A stretch of 36,170 nucleotides of DNA from Agromyces allii (GCF_009749385.1 NZ_WBIN01000021.1:1-36170), one strand, 5' to 3'. Counted from the stretch's first letter, positions 1 through 8,997 are shown. Notes: a model not told the origin generated them from the sequence alone. Translations and numbers: made by a program.

Positions 1-587
1 GGGGTTCCGGCCGCGACGGCGGCGCGCGCGACGGCGGGGCCGGCGGCGGGCAGCAGGGGAGCGTCCGGGCCGCGCCCGGAACGACGGCGCAGGCGACGGA
101 TGCCCCTGAGCGGCCGTTCTCGATCGTCGACCTTCCGAACGACCCGGCCACCCGGCTCGAGCGAGACGCGCTGCAGGCCATGCTGCAGTTCCCGACCGAG
201 GTCGGCGAAGACCTGCTGCGGCACGCGATCGACTGCCGGTTCACGAACGCGTCGCTCGCCGTCGTGCGCGACGGCATCGCCTCGGTGCTGGCGTCGGGCG
301 AGACCGCCGTGAAGGTCGACCGCGTCGTCGACGAGGTGCCCGCGCCGTTCGCCGGCATCGTGCACCAGCTGGCCGTGGCCCCGGTGCCGCAGCGCGGCAA
401 CGCCGAGCTGAGCGTCTACGTGCAGAGCGTCGTGAGCGCGCTCGTCGACCGGGAGCTGCTGCGCCAGAAGTCCGAGCTGCTCGGGCGTCTCCAGCGCACC
501 GATCGCGGCGACACCGAGACCTACGCGGCACTGCAGCGCGGCCTCGTCGAGCTCGAGCGCGAGCGCCGGGCGCTCCGCGGCGACTGA
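1..587 (+). CDS. dnaG: DNA primase DnaG, C-terminal part (5' end outside window)
   Basis: An open frame runs in from the left edge (codons in phase with base 3) and ends at TGA 585-587. It gives about 194 residues. The first ~35 are a Gly/Ala/Arg-rich linker. The rest (from about the ERPFSIVDLP stretch) is the all-helical C-terminal region that in DnaG contacts the replicative helicase DnaB, with the typical QFPTEVGEDLL segment and the ending in a charged helix. DnaG makes RNA primers at the replication fork. The zinc-binding and Toprim catalytic domains are upstream of the window and cannot be judged. The identification rests on recalled family similarity of this tail. Confidence 0.8.
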   Translation, partial: GSGRDGGARDGGAGGGQQGSVRAAPGTTAQATDAPERPFSIVDLPNDPATRLERDALQAMLQFPTEVGEDLLRHAIDCRFTNASLAVVRDGIASVLASGETAVKVDRVVDEVPAPFAGIVHQLAVAPVPQRGNAELSVYVQSVVSALVDRELLRQKSELLGRLQRTDRGDTETYAALQRGLVELERERRALRGD

Positions 588-905
588 GCGACGCCCGACC
601 CAGCGGCGCTTCCTGAACGGCGCTTCCTGAACGGCGCCGACCGAGCGGCGCCGACCCGCCGAAGCCGACCCGCCGGGCTCGCCCGACGGCGCCGTCGCCG
701 ATCGCCGCGCCGCGGCATCCGACGTCCCGGTTCTGCCGTCGGAACAACCACTCGATCACGGTGACGTTGCAGATCGATAAACATTCGCGCTTCCTGATCG
801 AAGACCCTGCGGCGTTCGCCATGCCGTGTGCTACTCATGGGGAATACGCACACGCGACGCGGTTCATCCGCGCCCGCGTTTCCTGACAGGAAGAGGTAGA
901 CGGAT
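588..905. other. Intergenic region upstream of the peptide-transporter operon
   Basis: No convincing gene. It contains a short tandem duplication (604-631) and GC-rich degenerate repeats of a ccgaccc-type word up to about 690. A purine-rich AGGAAGAGG lies 5' of the ATG at 906 and probably serves as its ribosome binding site. The operon promoter must lie here, but I could not find a good -35/-10 pair. Confidence 0.5.
604..631. repeat. 14-bp direct tandem duplication
   Basis: The 14-mer CGGCGCTTCCTGAA occurs twice back to back (604-617 and 618-631), followed by a third partial copy (CGGCGC). It lies just after the dnaG stop codon. No function is evident; replication slippage is the simplest explanation. 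Confidence 0.85.
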
Positions 906-2534
906 ATGTCATCCGCATCCACGAACCGACGCCGATCGCTCCTCGCGGTCGCCGGCGTCTCGGTCGCTGCGCTCGCACTCGCCGGTTGCACCGCATCCAG
1001 CGGCGGCGACACGGCCGGCGGAACGCTGACCATCGGCACGACCGAGCAGATCACCTCGCTCGACCCCGCCGGCTCGTACGACAACGGCTCGTTCGCCGTG
1101 ATGAACCAGGTGTACCCGTTCCTCATGAACTCGCCGTACGGCAGCCCCGACGTCGAGCCCGACATCGCCGAGTCGGCCGAGTTCACGGCGCCGACCGAAT
1201 ACACGGTCAAGCTCAAGCCGGGTCTGAAGTTCGCCAACGGCAACGACCTCACGGCCTCCGACGTGAAGTTCACGTTCGACCGTCAGACCGCGATCGCCGA
1301 CGAGAACGGCCCGTCGTCGCTGCTCTACAACCTCGAGTCCACCGAGGTCGTCGACGACACGACCGTCGTGTTCCACCTGCTCAGCGAGAACGACCAGATC
1401 TTCCCGCAGATCCTGTCGAGCCCGGTCGGCCCGATCGTCGACGAAGACGTCTTCTCGGCCGATGCGGTCACCGCCGACGACGACATCGTCAAGGGCAACG
1501 CCTTCGCCGGTCAGTACGTCATCACGAGCTACGACTTCAACAACCTGATCTCGTACAAGGCCAACGCCGACTACGACGGCCTCCTGGGTGCCGCGAAGAC
1601 CGACACGGTCAACGTGAAGTACTACACGGACGCCTCGAACCTGAAGCTCGACGTTCAGGAAGGCAACATCGACGTCGCGAACCGCACGCTCAGCGCGACC
1701 GACATCGAGGACCTCCGCAGCAACGACAAGGTGAAGGTCGTCGACGGCCCCGGTGGCGAGATCCGCTACCTCGTCTTCAACTTCAACACCATGCCGTTCG
1801 GTGCGACGACCCCCGAGGCCGACCCGGCCAAGGCCCTGGCCGTCCGCCAGGCGATCGCCGACCTCATCGACCGCGACGCGATCTCGGAAGACGTCTACAA
1901 GGGCACGTTCACGCCGCTCTACTCCTACGTTCCCGAGGGCCTGACCGGCGCGAACGAGGCGCTCAAGGGCCTCTACGGCGACGGCAACGGTGCTCCCGAC
2001 GCCGACAAGGCGGCTTCGCGCCTCAAGGAGGCCGGTGTCACCACGCCGCTGCCGATCTCGATCCAGTACGTGGCCGAGCGCTACGGACCGTCGTCGAGCG
2101 ACGAGTACGCGATCATCAAGGAGAACCTCGAGGAGAGCGGCCTGTTCACGGTCGACCTGCAGTCCACCGAGTGGGTCCAGTACTCGAAGGACCGCACGGC
2201 GGACCTCTACCCGGCCTACCAGCTCGGTTGGTTCCCCGACTACTCCGACGCCGACAACTACCTGACGCCGTTCTTCCTCACGGAGAACTTCCTCGCCAAC
2301 CACTACGACAACCCCGAGGTGAACGACCTGATCCTCGAGCAGGCCGTCACGGTCGACCCGGCAGAGCGTGAAGCGCTCATCGGCGAGATCCAGGACAAGG
2401 TCGCGGCCGACCTGTCCACGATCCCGTACATGCAGGGCGCTCAGGTCGCCGTCACCGGCGCAGATGTCCAGGGCACCGAAGACACCCTCGACGCGTCGTT
2501 CAAGTTCCGCTACGCGGCGCTTTCGAAGGGCTGA
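906..2534 (+). CDS. ABC transporter substrate-binding lipoprotein, peptide/oligopeptide type (SBP family 5)
   Basis: A 542-residue exported lipoprotein. Residues 1-28 form a signal peptide with twin-arginine-like RRR, a hydrophobic core and the lipobox LALAGC, with the lipidated Cys at 28. The mature part matches SBP_bac_5 proteins: an early TIGTTEQITSLDPA segment, a middle KLKPGLKFANGNDLTASDVKFTFDR region (given here in outline only), and the length usual for DppA/OppA-like receptors. It should capture a peptide or similar ligand outside the membrane and hand it to the two permeases that follow. First gene of the operon; a hairpin separates it from the permeases, which would allow extra receptor to be made. 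The substrate cannot be read from sequence. Confidence 0.9.
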   Translation: MSSASTNRRRSLLAVAGVSVAALALAGCTASSGGDTAGGTLTIGTTEQITSLDPAGSYDNGSFAVMNQVYPFLMNSPYGSPDVEPDIAESAEFTAPTEYTVKLKPGLKFANGNDLTASDVKFTFDRQTAIADENGPSSLLYNLESTEVVDDTTVVFHLLSENDQIFPQILSSPVGPIVDEDVFSADAVTADDDIVKGNAFAGQYVITSYDFNNLISYKANADYDGLLGAAKTDTVNVKYYTDASNLKLDVQEGNIDVANRTLSATDIEDLRSNDKVKVVDGPGGEIRYLVFNFNTMPFGATTPEADPAKALAVRQAIADLIDRDAISEDVYKGTFTPLYSYVPEGLTGANEALKGLYGDGNGAPDADKAASRLKEAGVTTPLPISIQYVAERYGPSSSDEYAIIKENLEESGLFTVDLQSTEWVQYSKDRTADLYPAYQLGWFPDYSDADNYLTPFFLTENFLANHYDNPEVNDLILEQAVTVDPAEREALIGEIQDKVAADLSTIPYMQGAQVAVTGADVQGTEDTLDASFKFRYAALSKG

Positions 2535-2566
2535 TCCGACCGTCTAGGCTCGGTTGAAGCTCGACG

Positions 2567-2600
2567 ACGGGGACGACTCGCACCAGCGGGTCGTCCCCGT
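2567..2600 (+). terminator. Hairpin between receptor and permease genes
   Basis: An 11-bp perfect stem, ACGGGGACGAC (2567-2577) with GTCGTCCCCGT (2590-2600), and a 12-nt loop. It sits in the 89-bp gap between the substrate-binding protein and the first permease. There is only a weak T-rich tail, so it may be a partial terminator or a mRNA-stabilising hairpin that sets receptor-to-permease stoichiometry. Confidence 0.6.
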
Positions 2601-2623
2601 TCCCCTGTACCCCTGAGGAACCC

Positions 2624-3715
2624 ATGAGCACTGTTGACACCCTTTCCACGGCGGAGGGGCCCGCATCGGCCCGCCCGGCGACCAAATCGCAGGGCGGTGG
2701 TTTCGCCAGGTACCTGCTGGTGAGATTCCTCCTGATCTTCCCGACGATCTTCATCCTCGTCACGCTCGTGTTCTTCCTCATGCGCACGACCGGCGACCCG
2801 ATCACGGCGGCGCAGGGCGGACGTCTGAGCCCCGAGGCGCTCGCAGAGTTGCGCGCCGCCGCCGGCTACGATCGGCCGCTGCTGATCCAGTACCTCGAGT
2901 ACCTCAGCCGCATCGCGGTCTTCGACTTCGGATCGACGCTCACGACGAACCGGCCGGTCATCGACGTGCTCCTGACGTACGGCCCCGCGACCTTCGAGCT
3001 CGTCTTCTACTCGCTCATCATCGCGTTCGCGGTCGGCATCCCGTTGGGTCTCGCGGCCGCCTACTACCGCGACAAGGCGCCCGACGCGTTCTTCCGGGTG
3101 CTCGCGATCTTCTGGTACGCAGTGCCGATCTTCTTCGCCGGCCTCCTGCTGAAGCTCGTCTTCGCGGTGTGGCTCAAGTGGCTGCCGGTGGCAGGTCGCG
3201 CCAGTGTCGGCGCCGAGCTGCAGATGCAGGCGCTGCCGAACAAGACCGGGTTCTACACGATCGACGCGATCATGACCGGCAACCCGGCCGTGCTGGGCGA
3301 CGTGCTCTCGCATGTGGTGCTTCCGGGCATCGCGCTCGGGCTGCTGACGGCGGGCATCTTCCTCCGTCTCGTGCGCACCAATGTGATCGGCACGCTCTCC
3401 ACCGACTACGTGGATGCCGCGCGCTCGCGCGGTGTGGCCGAATCCCGTCTGCTGCGCAAGCACGCGTACCGTCCGGCCCTCATCCCGATCATCACCGTCA
3501 TCGGCCTGCAGATCGCGCTGCTGCTTGCGGGCGCCGTGCTGACCGAGACGACGTTCGAGTGGAAGGGCCTCGGCTTCGCCCTGGCCGAGTTCCTCGAGTC
3601 CCGCGACTTCGTGGCCGTGCAGGGCATCGTGGTGCTGCTCGCGATCATCGTCGCCCTGACCAACTTCATCGTGGACATCATCGCCGCGTTCATCGACCCG
3701 AGGGTGAGGTTCTGA
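2624..3715 (+). CDS. ABC transporter permease, DppB/OppB type
   Basis: A 363-residue integral membrane protein of the binding-protein-dependent transport family. It has an N-terminal membrane helix (about residues 30-50), a periplasm-facing loop, then five further helices in the C-terminal two thirds. The cytoplasmic EAA-type coupling loop is visible as DYVDAARSRGVAESRLLRKHAYRPAL (spanning about 262-287), the contact for the ATPase. It forms a heterodimer with the permease encoded next. The ATG follows a short GAGGAA-type ribosome site. Gap to the next gene is 1 base. Confidence 0.9.
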   Translation: MSTVDTLSTAEGPASARPATKSQGGGFARYLLVRFLLIFPTIFILVTLVFFLMRTTGDPITAAQGGRLSPEALAELRAAAGYDRPLLIQYLEYLSRIAVFDFGSTLTTNRPVIDVLLTYGPATFELVFYSLIIAFAVGIPLGLAAAYYRDKAPDAFFRVLAIFWYAVPIFFAGLLLKLVFAVWLKWLPVAGRASVGAELQMQALPNKTGFYTIDAIMTGNPAVLGDVLSHVVLPGIALGLLTAGIFLRLVRTNVIGTLSTDYVDAARSRGVAESRLLRKHAYRPALIPIITVIGLQIALLLAGAVLTETTFEWKGLGFALAEFLESRDFVAVQGIVVLLAIIVALTNFIVDIIAAFIDPRVRF

Positions 3716-3716
3716 G

Positions 3717-4796
3717 ATGACCGCGGCATCCACCACCGTCTCCGCCGCCCCGAAGCGGCGACTGCGCGACCGACTGCCGGTCGTGCACCAGGTCCGGCAG
3801 AGCGTCGGCCTCCAGCGCGGCATGCTCGTCGCCGGTCTCGTCATGATGGGCGTGTTCATCCTGACGTCGTTCCTCGCGCCGCTGCTCGCGCCCTACGGGT
3901 TCGCGCAGCGCAAGGTCGACGGCGTCGCCTTCGGCACGCAGCAGCCGCCGTCGATCGAGCACCCGTTCGGCACCACCGTCGGCGGCTACGACGTGCTCTC
4001 GCGCGTGATCTGGGGCACGCAGACCGCGATCATCGTCATCGTCGTCGCCGTGCTGCTCTCGATCTTCATCGGCGTCGCGCTGGGCCTCTACTCCGGCTAC
4101 TTCGGCGGATGGCTCGACCGCGTGCTCGTGGTCGTGTGCGATGCGATCTACGCGTTCCCGTCGTTGCTGCTCGCGATCGTGCTCTCGATCGTGATCTCGG
4201 GCGGTCAGTCCGACCTGTGGGGCGGCGTGCTCGCCGCGGCAGGCTCGATCACGGTCGTGTTCATTCCGCAGTACTTCCGCGTGATCCGCGCCGAGACGGT
4301 GCGCATCAAGGCCGAGGCGTACGTCGAGTCCGCGAAGGTGCTCGGCGCATCGAACACGCGCGTCGTGTTCAAGCACGTGCTCCGCAACGCCACGCGCACG
4401 CTGCCGCTGATCATCACGCTGAACTCCTCCGAGGCGATCCTCACCATGGCCGCACTCGGCTTCCTCGGGTTCGGCATCGAGCCGACGGCTGCGGCCGAGT
4501 GGGGCTACGACCTCAACAAGGCGCAGTCCGACGTCACGAGCGGCATCTGGTGGACCGCGCTCTTCCCCGGTCTCGCGATCGTGTTCACCGTGCTCGGCAT
4601 CACCCTCGTCGGCGAGAGCCTGAACGACCTCGCCGATCCGCGCCTGCGCGGCCGTCGACGCGTGGCGAAGGCCGCAGGCCAGGTGGCCGAGACCTCGGTC
4701 GTCCCCGGCGGCACGCTGGTGGCGGGGCCCGGAGGTCTGGCGGGCCTCGAAGACGGGGAGACGTTCGACGAGCACGGAATCGAGGTCAAGCCGTGA
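3717..4796 (+). CDS. ABC transporter permease, DppC/OppC type
   Basis: A 359-residue partner permease. It has the cytoplasmic N-terminus usual for OppC, a first helix around residues 40-60, and a C-terminal transport domain with the coupling loop AEAYVESAKVLGASNTRVVFKHVLRNA (about 200-226). The C-terminal ~40 residues are a hydrophilic Gly-rich tail longer than in many relatives. Its stop TGA (4794-4796) overlaps the GTG start of the ATPase gene, implying translational coupling. Confidence 0.9.
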   Translation: MTAASTTVSAAPKRRLRDRLPVVHQVRQSVGLQRGMLVAGLVMMGVFILTSFLAPLLAPYGFAQRKVDGVAFGTQQPPSIEHPFGTTVGGYDVLSRVIWGTQTAIIVIVVAVLLSIFIGVALGLYSGYFGGWLDRVLVVVCDAIYAFPSLLLAIVLSIVISGGQSDLWGGVLAAAGSITVVFIPQYFRVIRAETVRIKAEAYVESAKVLGASNTRVVFKHVLRNATRTLPLIITLNSSEAILTMAALGFLGFGIEPTAAAEWGYDLNKAQSDVTSGIWWTALFPGLAIVFTVLGITLVGESLNDLADPRLRGRRRVAKAAGQVAETSVVPGGTLVAGPGGLAGLEDGETFDEHGIEVKP

Positions 4797-6481
4797 GCAC
4801 GGTGGTCGAAATCAAGAATCTCGGCGTCTCCTTCGCGACCGACGCGGGCGCGGTCAAGGCCGTCGACGACGTGTCGCTCTCGGTGCAGCGCGGCGAGGTG
4901 CTCGCGATCGTGGGCGAGTCGGGCAGCGGCAAGACCGTGACGGCCAAGACGATCCTCGGGCTCCTCCCCGAGACGGCCACGACGAGCGGCGCGGTCGTGC
5001 TCGCCAACCGGGCCGGCACGCACGAGAACGACGTCATCTCGCTGTCGAAGCAGCGGCTCCGCGACGTGCGCGGCACCGACGTGGCGATGGTCTTCCAAGA
5101 GCCATCGACGGCCCTGAACCCGGTCTACACGGTGGGCTGGCAGATCATCGAGGGGCTTCGCGCCCACGGCGAGATCTCGAAGGCCGAGGCCAGGGCCAAG
5201 GCCGTCGAGATCCTGGGCCGGGTCGGCATCCCCGATCCCGAACAGCGCATCGACCACTTCCCGCACCAGTTCTCCGGCGGGCAGAAGCAGCGCATCGTCA
5301 TCGCCATGGCCCTGGTGCTCGAGCCGGGGCTCATCGTCGCCGATGAACCCACGACGGCGCTGGATGTCACGGTGCAGGCCGAGATCCTCGACCTGCTGCG
5401 CCGGTGCCGCGACGAGTTCGGTGCGGCGATCGTGCTCATCACGCACAACATGGGCGTCGTCGCCGACCTCGCCGACCGCGTCGCCGTGATGTACCAGGGC
5501 AACCTCATCGAGCAGGCGCCGGTCGAGGAGCTCTTCGCGAACCCGCAGCAGGAGTACACGAAGGCCCTGCTCGCGGCCGTGCCGTTCGTGGGCCACGGCA
5601 CGGTGCGCGCCGAGGCGCGAGCGGCCGCTCGCCCCGAGAGCTGGGCCGAGCAGGTTCCGGTCGTCGAGGCGAAGGGCCTCGTGATCGAGTACCCGGGCCG
5701 GTTCGGCAGCACGGGGTTCCGTGCGGTGAGCGGCGTCGACCTGGCCATCCGTCCGGGAGAGGTCGTCGGCCTCGTCGGCGAGTCCGGGTCGGGCAAGACG
5801 ACCATCGGTCGTGCGATCGCGGGCCTCACGAAGGTCACCGGCGGGTCGCTCCGCGTGCTCGGCGCCGAGATGAACGGCATCCGCGAGCGCGACTTCAGGC
5901 CGCTGCGCAGCCGCATCGGCTTCGTCTTCCAAGACCCCGCCTCGAGCTTCAACCCGCTGCTCACGATCGCCGAGTGCGTCGCCGAGCCGCTCATCATCCA
6001 CGGGCGGGCCCGCGACGCACGCGGTGCCAGGGCGCGCGTCGACGAGCTGCTCGAGGCGGTGCAGCTGCCGAAGTCGTACGGCGACCGGTACCCGCACGAG
6101 CTGTCGGGCGGGCAGCGCCAGCGCGCCAGCCTGGCCAGGTCGCTCGCCCTCGAGCCCGAGCTGCTCATCGCCGACGAGCCGACCTCCGCGCTCGACGTCT
6201 CGGTGCAGGCGCGCGTGCTCGAGCTCTTCGCCGAGCTGCAGCGCGAGTTCGGCTTCGCCTCGCTGTTCATCAGCCACGACCTCGCCGTGGTCGACATCCT
6301 GGCCGACCGCATCGCGGTGCTCTACCACGGCAAGCTCGTCGAAGAGGGCACGGGCAGCGAGGTGCTGGGTGCTCCGCAGCAGGCGTACACGCAGCGGCTG
6401 CTCGCGTCGTTGCCCGTGCCCGACCCCATCGCGCAGGCCGAGCGCCGCGAGCAGCTCCGGCGTCTGCGGGAGTCCGACTGA
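4793..6481 (+). CDS. Fused double ATP-binding subunit of the peptide ABC transporter (OppD-OppF type)
   Basis: A 562-residue cytoplasmic ATPase with two complete nucleotide-binding domains in one chain. Domain 1 (about 1-260) has Walker A GESGSGKT, signature FSGGQKQR, Walker B LIVADEPTTALD and switch His in LITHNMG. Domain 2 (about 285-545) has GESGSGKT, LSGGQRQR, LLIADEPTSALD and LFISHDLA. Both keep the C-terminal DppD/F-type extension. It therefore can power the permease pair by itself. The GTG start at 4793 was chosen because it overlaps the upstream stop (GTGA) and starts just before the first beta strand; the longer upstream reading is a shadow of the permease gene. Confidence 0.9.
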   Translation: MSTVVEIKNLGVSFATDAGAVKAVDDVSLSVQRGEVLAIVGESGSGKTVTAKTILGLLPETATTSGAVVLANRAGTHENDVISLSKQRLRDVRGTDVAMVFQEPSTALNPVYTVGWQIIEGLRAHGEISKAEARAKAVEILGRVGIPDPEQRIDHFPHQFSGGQKQRIVIAMALVLEPGLIVADEPTTALDVTVQAEILDLLRRCRDEFGAAIVLITHNMGVVADLADRVAVMYQGNLIEQAPVEELFANPQQEYTKALLAAVPFVGHGTVRAEARAAARPESWAEQVPVVEAKGLVIEYPGRFGSTGFRAVSGVDLAIRPGEVVGLVGESGSGKTTIGRAIAGLTKVTGGSLRVLGAEMNGIRERDFRPLRSRIGFVFQDPASSFNPLLTIAECVAEPLIIHGRARDARGARARVDELLEAVQLPKSYGDRYPHELSGGQRQRASLARSLALEPELLIADEPTSALDVSVQARVLELFAELQREFGFASLFISHDLAVVDILADRIAVLYHGKLVEEGTGSEVLGAPQQAYTQRLLASLPVPDPIAQAERREQLRRLRESD

Positions 6482-7338
6482 TGGCGCCCGCCGAACACGG
6501 CATCCCGATCGTCGTGAGCGATCTCTCGCTCGAGTACCCGGCGAAGGGGCCGAGCCCGGCGCACGTCGCGCTGCACGGGCTCAGCCTCACGATCATGCCG
6601 GGCGAGGTCGTCGGCCTCCTCGGCAGCGCCGGCAGCGGCAAGAGCACGCTCGCCAAGGTGCTCTCGGGCGTGGCGTTCGACCCGCGGTCGTCGGACTCGC
6701 GGCCGGTCATCACGGGCGGCGAGGTCTCCGTTCTGGGCCACCGTCTTCGCGGGCTGTCGAAGCGTCGGCTGCCCGAGCTCCAGTTCCACGTCGGCTATCT
6801 CGCGCAAGACGCGGGCTCGCGGCTCACCGCCGATCGCAGTGTCGCCGAGATCATCGCCGAACCCATCCTCGAGCGCGATCGTCGGTACAACCGGCGAGCC
6901 CTCGAGACCCGGGTCGCGACGATGCTCGACAGCGTGCGACTGCCGCTCGGCTACCTCGAGAAGTACCCCTACGAGCTGAGCGGCGGCCAGCGCCAGCGCG
7001 TGGCGCTCGCGCGGGCGCTCGTGCTCGGTCCGTCGGTGCTCATCGCCGACGAGCCGACGGCCGGCATCGACCTCACGGTGCGCGACGCGGTCGCCCAGCT
7101 CATCGGCGAGCTCCGCGAACGCCAGCGGTTCTCGGCGCTGCTCATCAGCCACGACCTGCCGGTGCTCCGCAAGACGGCCGATCGCATCGCCGTGCTCGAC
7201 CGCGGCAACCTCGCCGCGCTCGGCACGATCGACGAGGTCTTCCACGACCCGAGCCACCCGTACGTCGCCGCCCTCGCCGGCGCGCTCGACGACGGCCACG
7301 CGATCATCGACGACCTCGACGGCGGTCTCGGGGCGTGA
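6481..7338 (+). CDS. Additional ABC transporter ATP-binding protein
   Basis: A 285-residue single-domain ATPase of the peptide-transporter class. Walker A GSAGSGKST (about 45-53), Q-loop YLAQDAG, signature LSGGQRQR, Walker B LIADEPTAGID and the H-loop LLISHDLP are all intact. Its ATG shares one base with the stop of the fused ATPase (TGATG), so it belongs to the same operon. The preceding gene already supplies two ATPase domains, so this is a third nucleotide-binding domain in one transporter locus. It could substitute for one half of the fused subunit or serve another permease; the sequence does not decide. Confidence 0.85.
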   Translation: MAPAEHGIPIVVSDLSLEYPAKGPSPAHVALHGLSLTIMPGEVVGLLGSAGSGKSTLAKVLSGVAFDPRSSDSRPVITGGEVSVLGHRLRGLSKRRLPELQFHVGYLAQDAGSRLTADRSVAEIIAEPILERDRRYNRRALETRVATMLDSVRLPLGYLEKYPYELSGGQRQRVALARALVLGPSVLIADEPTAGIDLTVRDAVAQLIGELRERQRFSALLISHDLPVLRKTADRIAVLDRGNLAALGTIDEVFHDPSHPYVAALAGALDDGHAIIDDLDGGLGA

Positions 7339-8291
7339 CGACGGATGCCGGTGGCACCGCGCCGAGCGTCGGCGGGGTGTCCGTGCTCCCGCACGCCGAC
7401 CCGTCGGTGGTCGCCGCGGTGCGTCGCGCGGGCGGCGAGGTCGTGCCGCTCGGCGACGCCACGCGCGGGGTCGTGTGGGTCGCCGCCTCGGGGGCGGGCG
7501 AGCTCGACGACGTGCTGACGCGGCATCCGCGGGTCTCATGGGTGCAGTTGCCATGGGCCGGCGTCGACGCGTTCGCCGACACGCTCGCCCGCTCCCGTGA
7601 CGACGGGCGCGTGTGGACGAGTGCGAAGGGGTCGTACGCGCGACCGGTCGCCGAGCACGCGCTGATGCTCGCGCTGGCCGTGCTGCGCGAGGTGCCGCGT
7701 CGCGCCCGGGCGGTGGAGTGGCAGGCCGACGAACGTGGCCGCAGCCTGTTCGGCATGCGCGTCGTGATCGTGGGCGGCGGCGGCATCACCGAGGAACTCC
7801 TGCGCCTGCTCGCCCCGTTCGGCGTACACGCGACCGTCGTCCGTCGGCGCGCGGCGCCGATCGCCGGCGCAGACCGCACCGTGACCGATGACGCACTGCA
7901 CGAGGTGCTCGGCGACGCCGAACTCGTGTTCCTGGCCGCCGCCCTGACCGACCGCACCCGCGGCATGATCGGTGCAGGCGAGCTCGCGCTGCTGCCCGAC
8001 GGCGCGTTCCTCGTCAACGTCGCGCGCGGCGGGCTCGTCGAAACCGATGCGCTCGTCGCCGAACTCGCGAGCGGGCGCCTCGGGGGAGCGGGCCTCGACG
8101 TGACCGATCCCGAACCGCTGCCGCCGCAGCATCCGCTCTGGGCGCTCGAGAACGCCCTCGTGACGCCGCACGTGGCCGACACCGAGGCGATGACCGTGCC
8201 CATGTTCGCCGAGCGCGTCGAGGCGAACACCGCGGCGTTCCTCGGACGCGGCGCCTGGATCGGGCGCATCGACCTGCACGCCGGGTACTGA
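7335..8291 (+). CDS. D-isomer-specific 2-hydroxyacid dehydrogenase family protein
   Basis: A 318-residue NAD(P)-dependent oxidoreductase. The GTG start overlaps the ATPase stop (GTGA). The C-terminal Rossmann part has a glycine-rich VIVGGGGI loop (about 135-142), the catalytic Arg in VNVARGGLV, the Glu in DVTDPEPLP and the His in TPHVAD, the three active-site positions of the family. The N-terminal substrate domain is split around it as usual. It would interconvert a 2-keto acid and a D-2-hydroxy acid, but the substrate is unknown. Its position as last gene of a peptide-uptake operon suggests use of an imported compound, which is inference. Confidence 0.85.
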   Translation: MTTDAGGTAPSVGGVSVLPHADPSVVAAVRRAGGEVVPLGDATRGVVWVAASGAGELDDVLTRHPRVSWVQLPWAGVDAFADTLARSRDDGRVWTSAKGSYARPVAEHALMLALAVLREVPRRARAVEWQADERGRSLFGMRVVIVGGGGITEELLRLLAPFGVHATVVRRRAAPIAGADRTVTDDALHEVLGDAELVFLAAALTDRTRGMIGAGELALLPDGAFLVNVARGGLVETDALVAELASGRLGGAGLDVTDPEPLPPQHPLWALENALVTPHVADTEAMTVPMFAERVEANTAAFLGRGAWIGRIDLHAGY

Positions 8292-8444
8292 CCGCCCGTC
8301 GTTCGAGCCGACGTCATCGCGGGTCGGAGGCCGATGCGTCGCGGGACCAGCGTGCACTCAGGTGCGGCGCGTACGCTGAAATCACGTCTGGTCGGGGAGT
8401 CCGTTGCGGCGACACGACCTGCGCATTGTCGAGGGTCGCTCGAA

Positions 8445-8473
8445 TTGGTCAGACGCGCTCTTCTTGCTAGAGT
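8445..8473 (+). promoter_or_regulatory. Housekeeping-type promoter for tRNA-Asn
   Basis: TTGGTC (8445-8450), a 17-bp spacer, then TAGAGT (8468-8473). This matches the -35/-10 pattern of the actinobacterial housekeeping sigma factor. Transcription would start near 8480, about 20 bases before the mature tRNA. Confidence 0.7.
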
Positions 8474-8499
8474 AAATCCGCTGCATGACGCAGAAATGA

Positions 8500-8575
8500 T
8501 CCTCCATAGCTCAATTGGCAGAGCAATCGGCTGTTAACCGATAGGTTCTTGGTTCGAGTCCAAGTGGGGGAGCCA
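8500..8575 (+). tRNA. tRNA-Asn (anticodon GTT)
   Basis: Full cloverleaf: acceptor stem TCCTCCA paired with TGGGGGA (one G-U), D arm beginning TAGCTC, anticodon stem ATCGG/CCGAT with loop CTGTTAA and anticodon GTT at 8533-8535, T arm CTTGG-TTCGAGT-CCAAG, discriminator G and an encoded CCA (8573-8575). Confidence 0.97.
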
Positions 8576-8579
8576 GACA

Positions 8580-8607
8580 GGCCCCGCGTTCTCCGGAACG
8601 CGGGGCC
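8580..8607 (+). terminator. Intrinsic terminator after tRNA-Asn
   Basis: A perfect 12-bp GC-rich stem, GGCCCCGCGTTC (8580-8591) with GAACGCGGGGCC (8596-8607), a TCCG tetraloop, and a TTCTTC tail. The A and T outside the stem add a thirteenth pair. It starts 4 bases after the tRNA CCA. Confidence 0.9.
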
Positions 8608-8655
8608 TTCTTCATGTTCGGAGGCCTTCGTCGGGGGCCTTCGTTCGGGCAGGCG

Positions 8656-8997
8656 TCAGGTCTCGTCCGCCGCGAGGTACGCCCATGCGTCGAGCCCTGA
8701 TGCGAGCACGACCGGCGTGCGCACGTAGTCGTCGACCTCGTAGGCGTCGGTCGCCGCGAGCTCGTCGTCGGTCAGCTCGAGGGATGCGCCCTCGACGGCG
8801 TCGTGCGCCGCTCCGGGGCGGAGGATCGGATGACGGTCGGATCCGCTGGTCGCGATGACCGCGGCATCCGTGATCTCCACCCAATCGAGGCGGAAGCCCG
8901 GCAGCGTGTCGGCGACGGTCGGAACCGCCCGCCCGTAGAGGGCCGACTGCACGTCGGCCTGGCGGAGGGTGCCGTACGAGAACACGCGGTGGGTCAT
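8656..8997 (-). CDS. Gamma-glutamylcyclotransferase-like (AIG2/GGCT fold) small protein
   Basis: A 113-residue protein. The N-terminus has the family's substrate-loop motif FSYGTLR (about residues 6-12) and the C-terminal half has the DAYEVDDYVR motif (about 84-93), where the Glu is the expected catalytic acid. Length and layout fit the compact bacterial GGCT-like group, which acts on gamma-glutamyl amines or related amides. The actual substrate is unknown. It is transcribed away from azlC and converges on the tRNA terminator. Confidence 0.75.
   Translation of the reverse strand: MTHRVFSYGTLRQADVQSALYGRAVPTVADTLPGFRLDWVEITDAAVIATSGSDRHPILRPGAAHDAVEGASLELTDDELAATDAYEVDDYVRTPVVLASGLDAWAYLAADET

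Noticed and set aside
241..2303. Long minus-strand open readings opposite dnaG and the substrate-binding protein
   Set aside because: Their translations are Arg/Val/Asp-rich with no domains, and the plus strand carries clear protein families; such shadows are normal in high-GC DNA.
2510..7554. Long minus-strand open readings opposite the permease and ATPase genes
   Set aside because: Composition is His/Arg/Asp-rich and unstructured, and they mirror confirmed plus-strand genes codon for codon.
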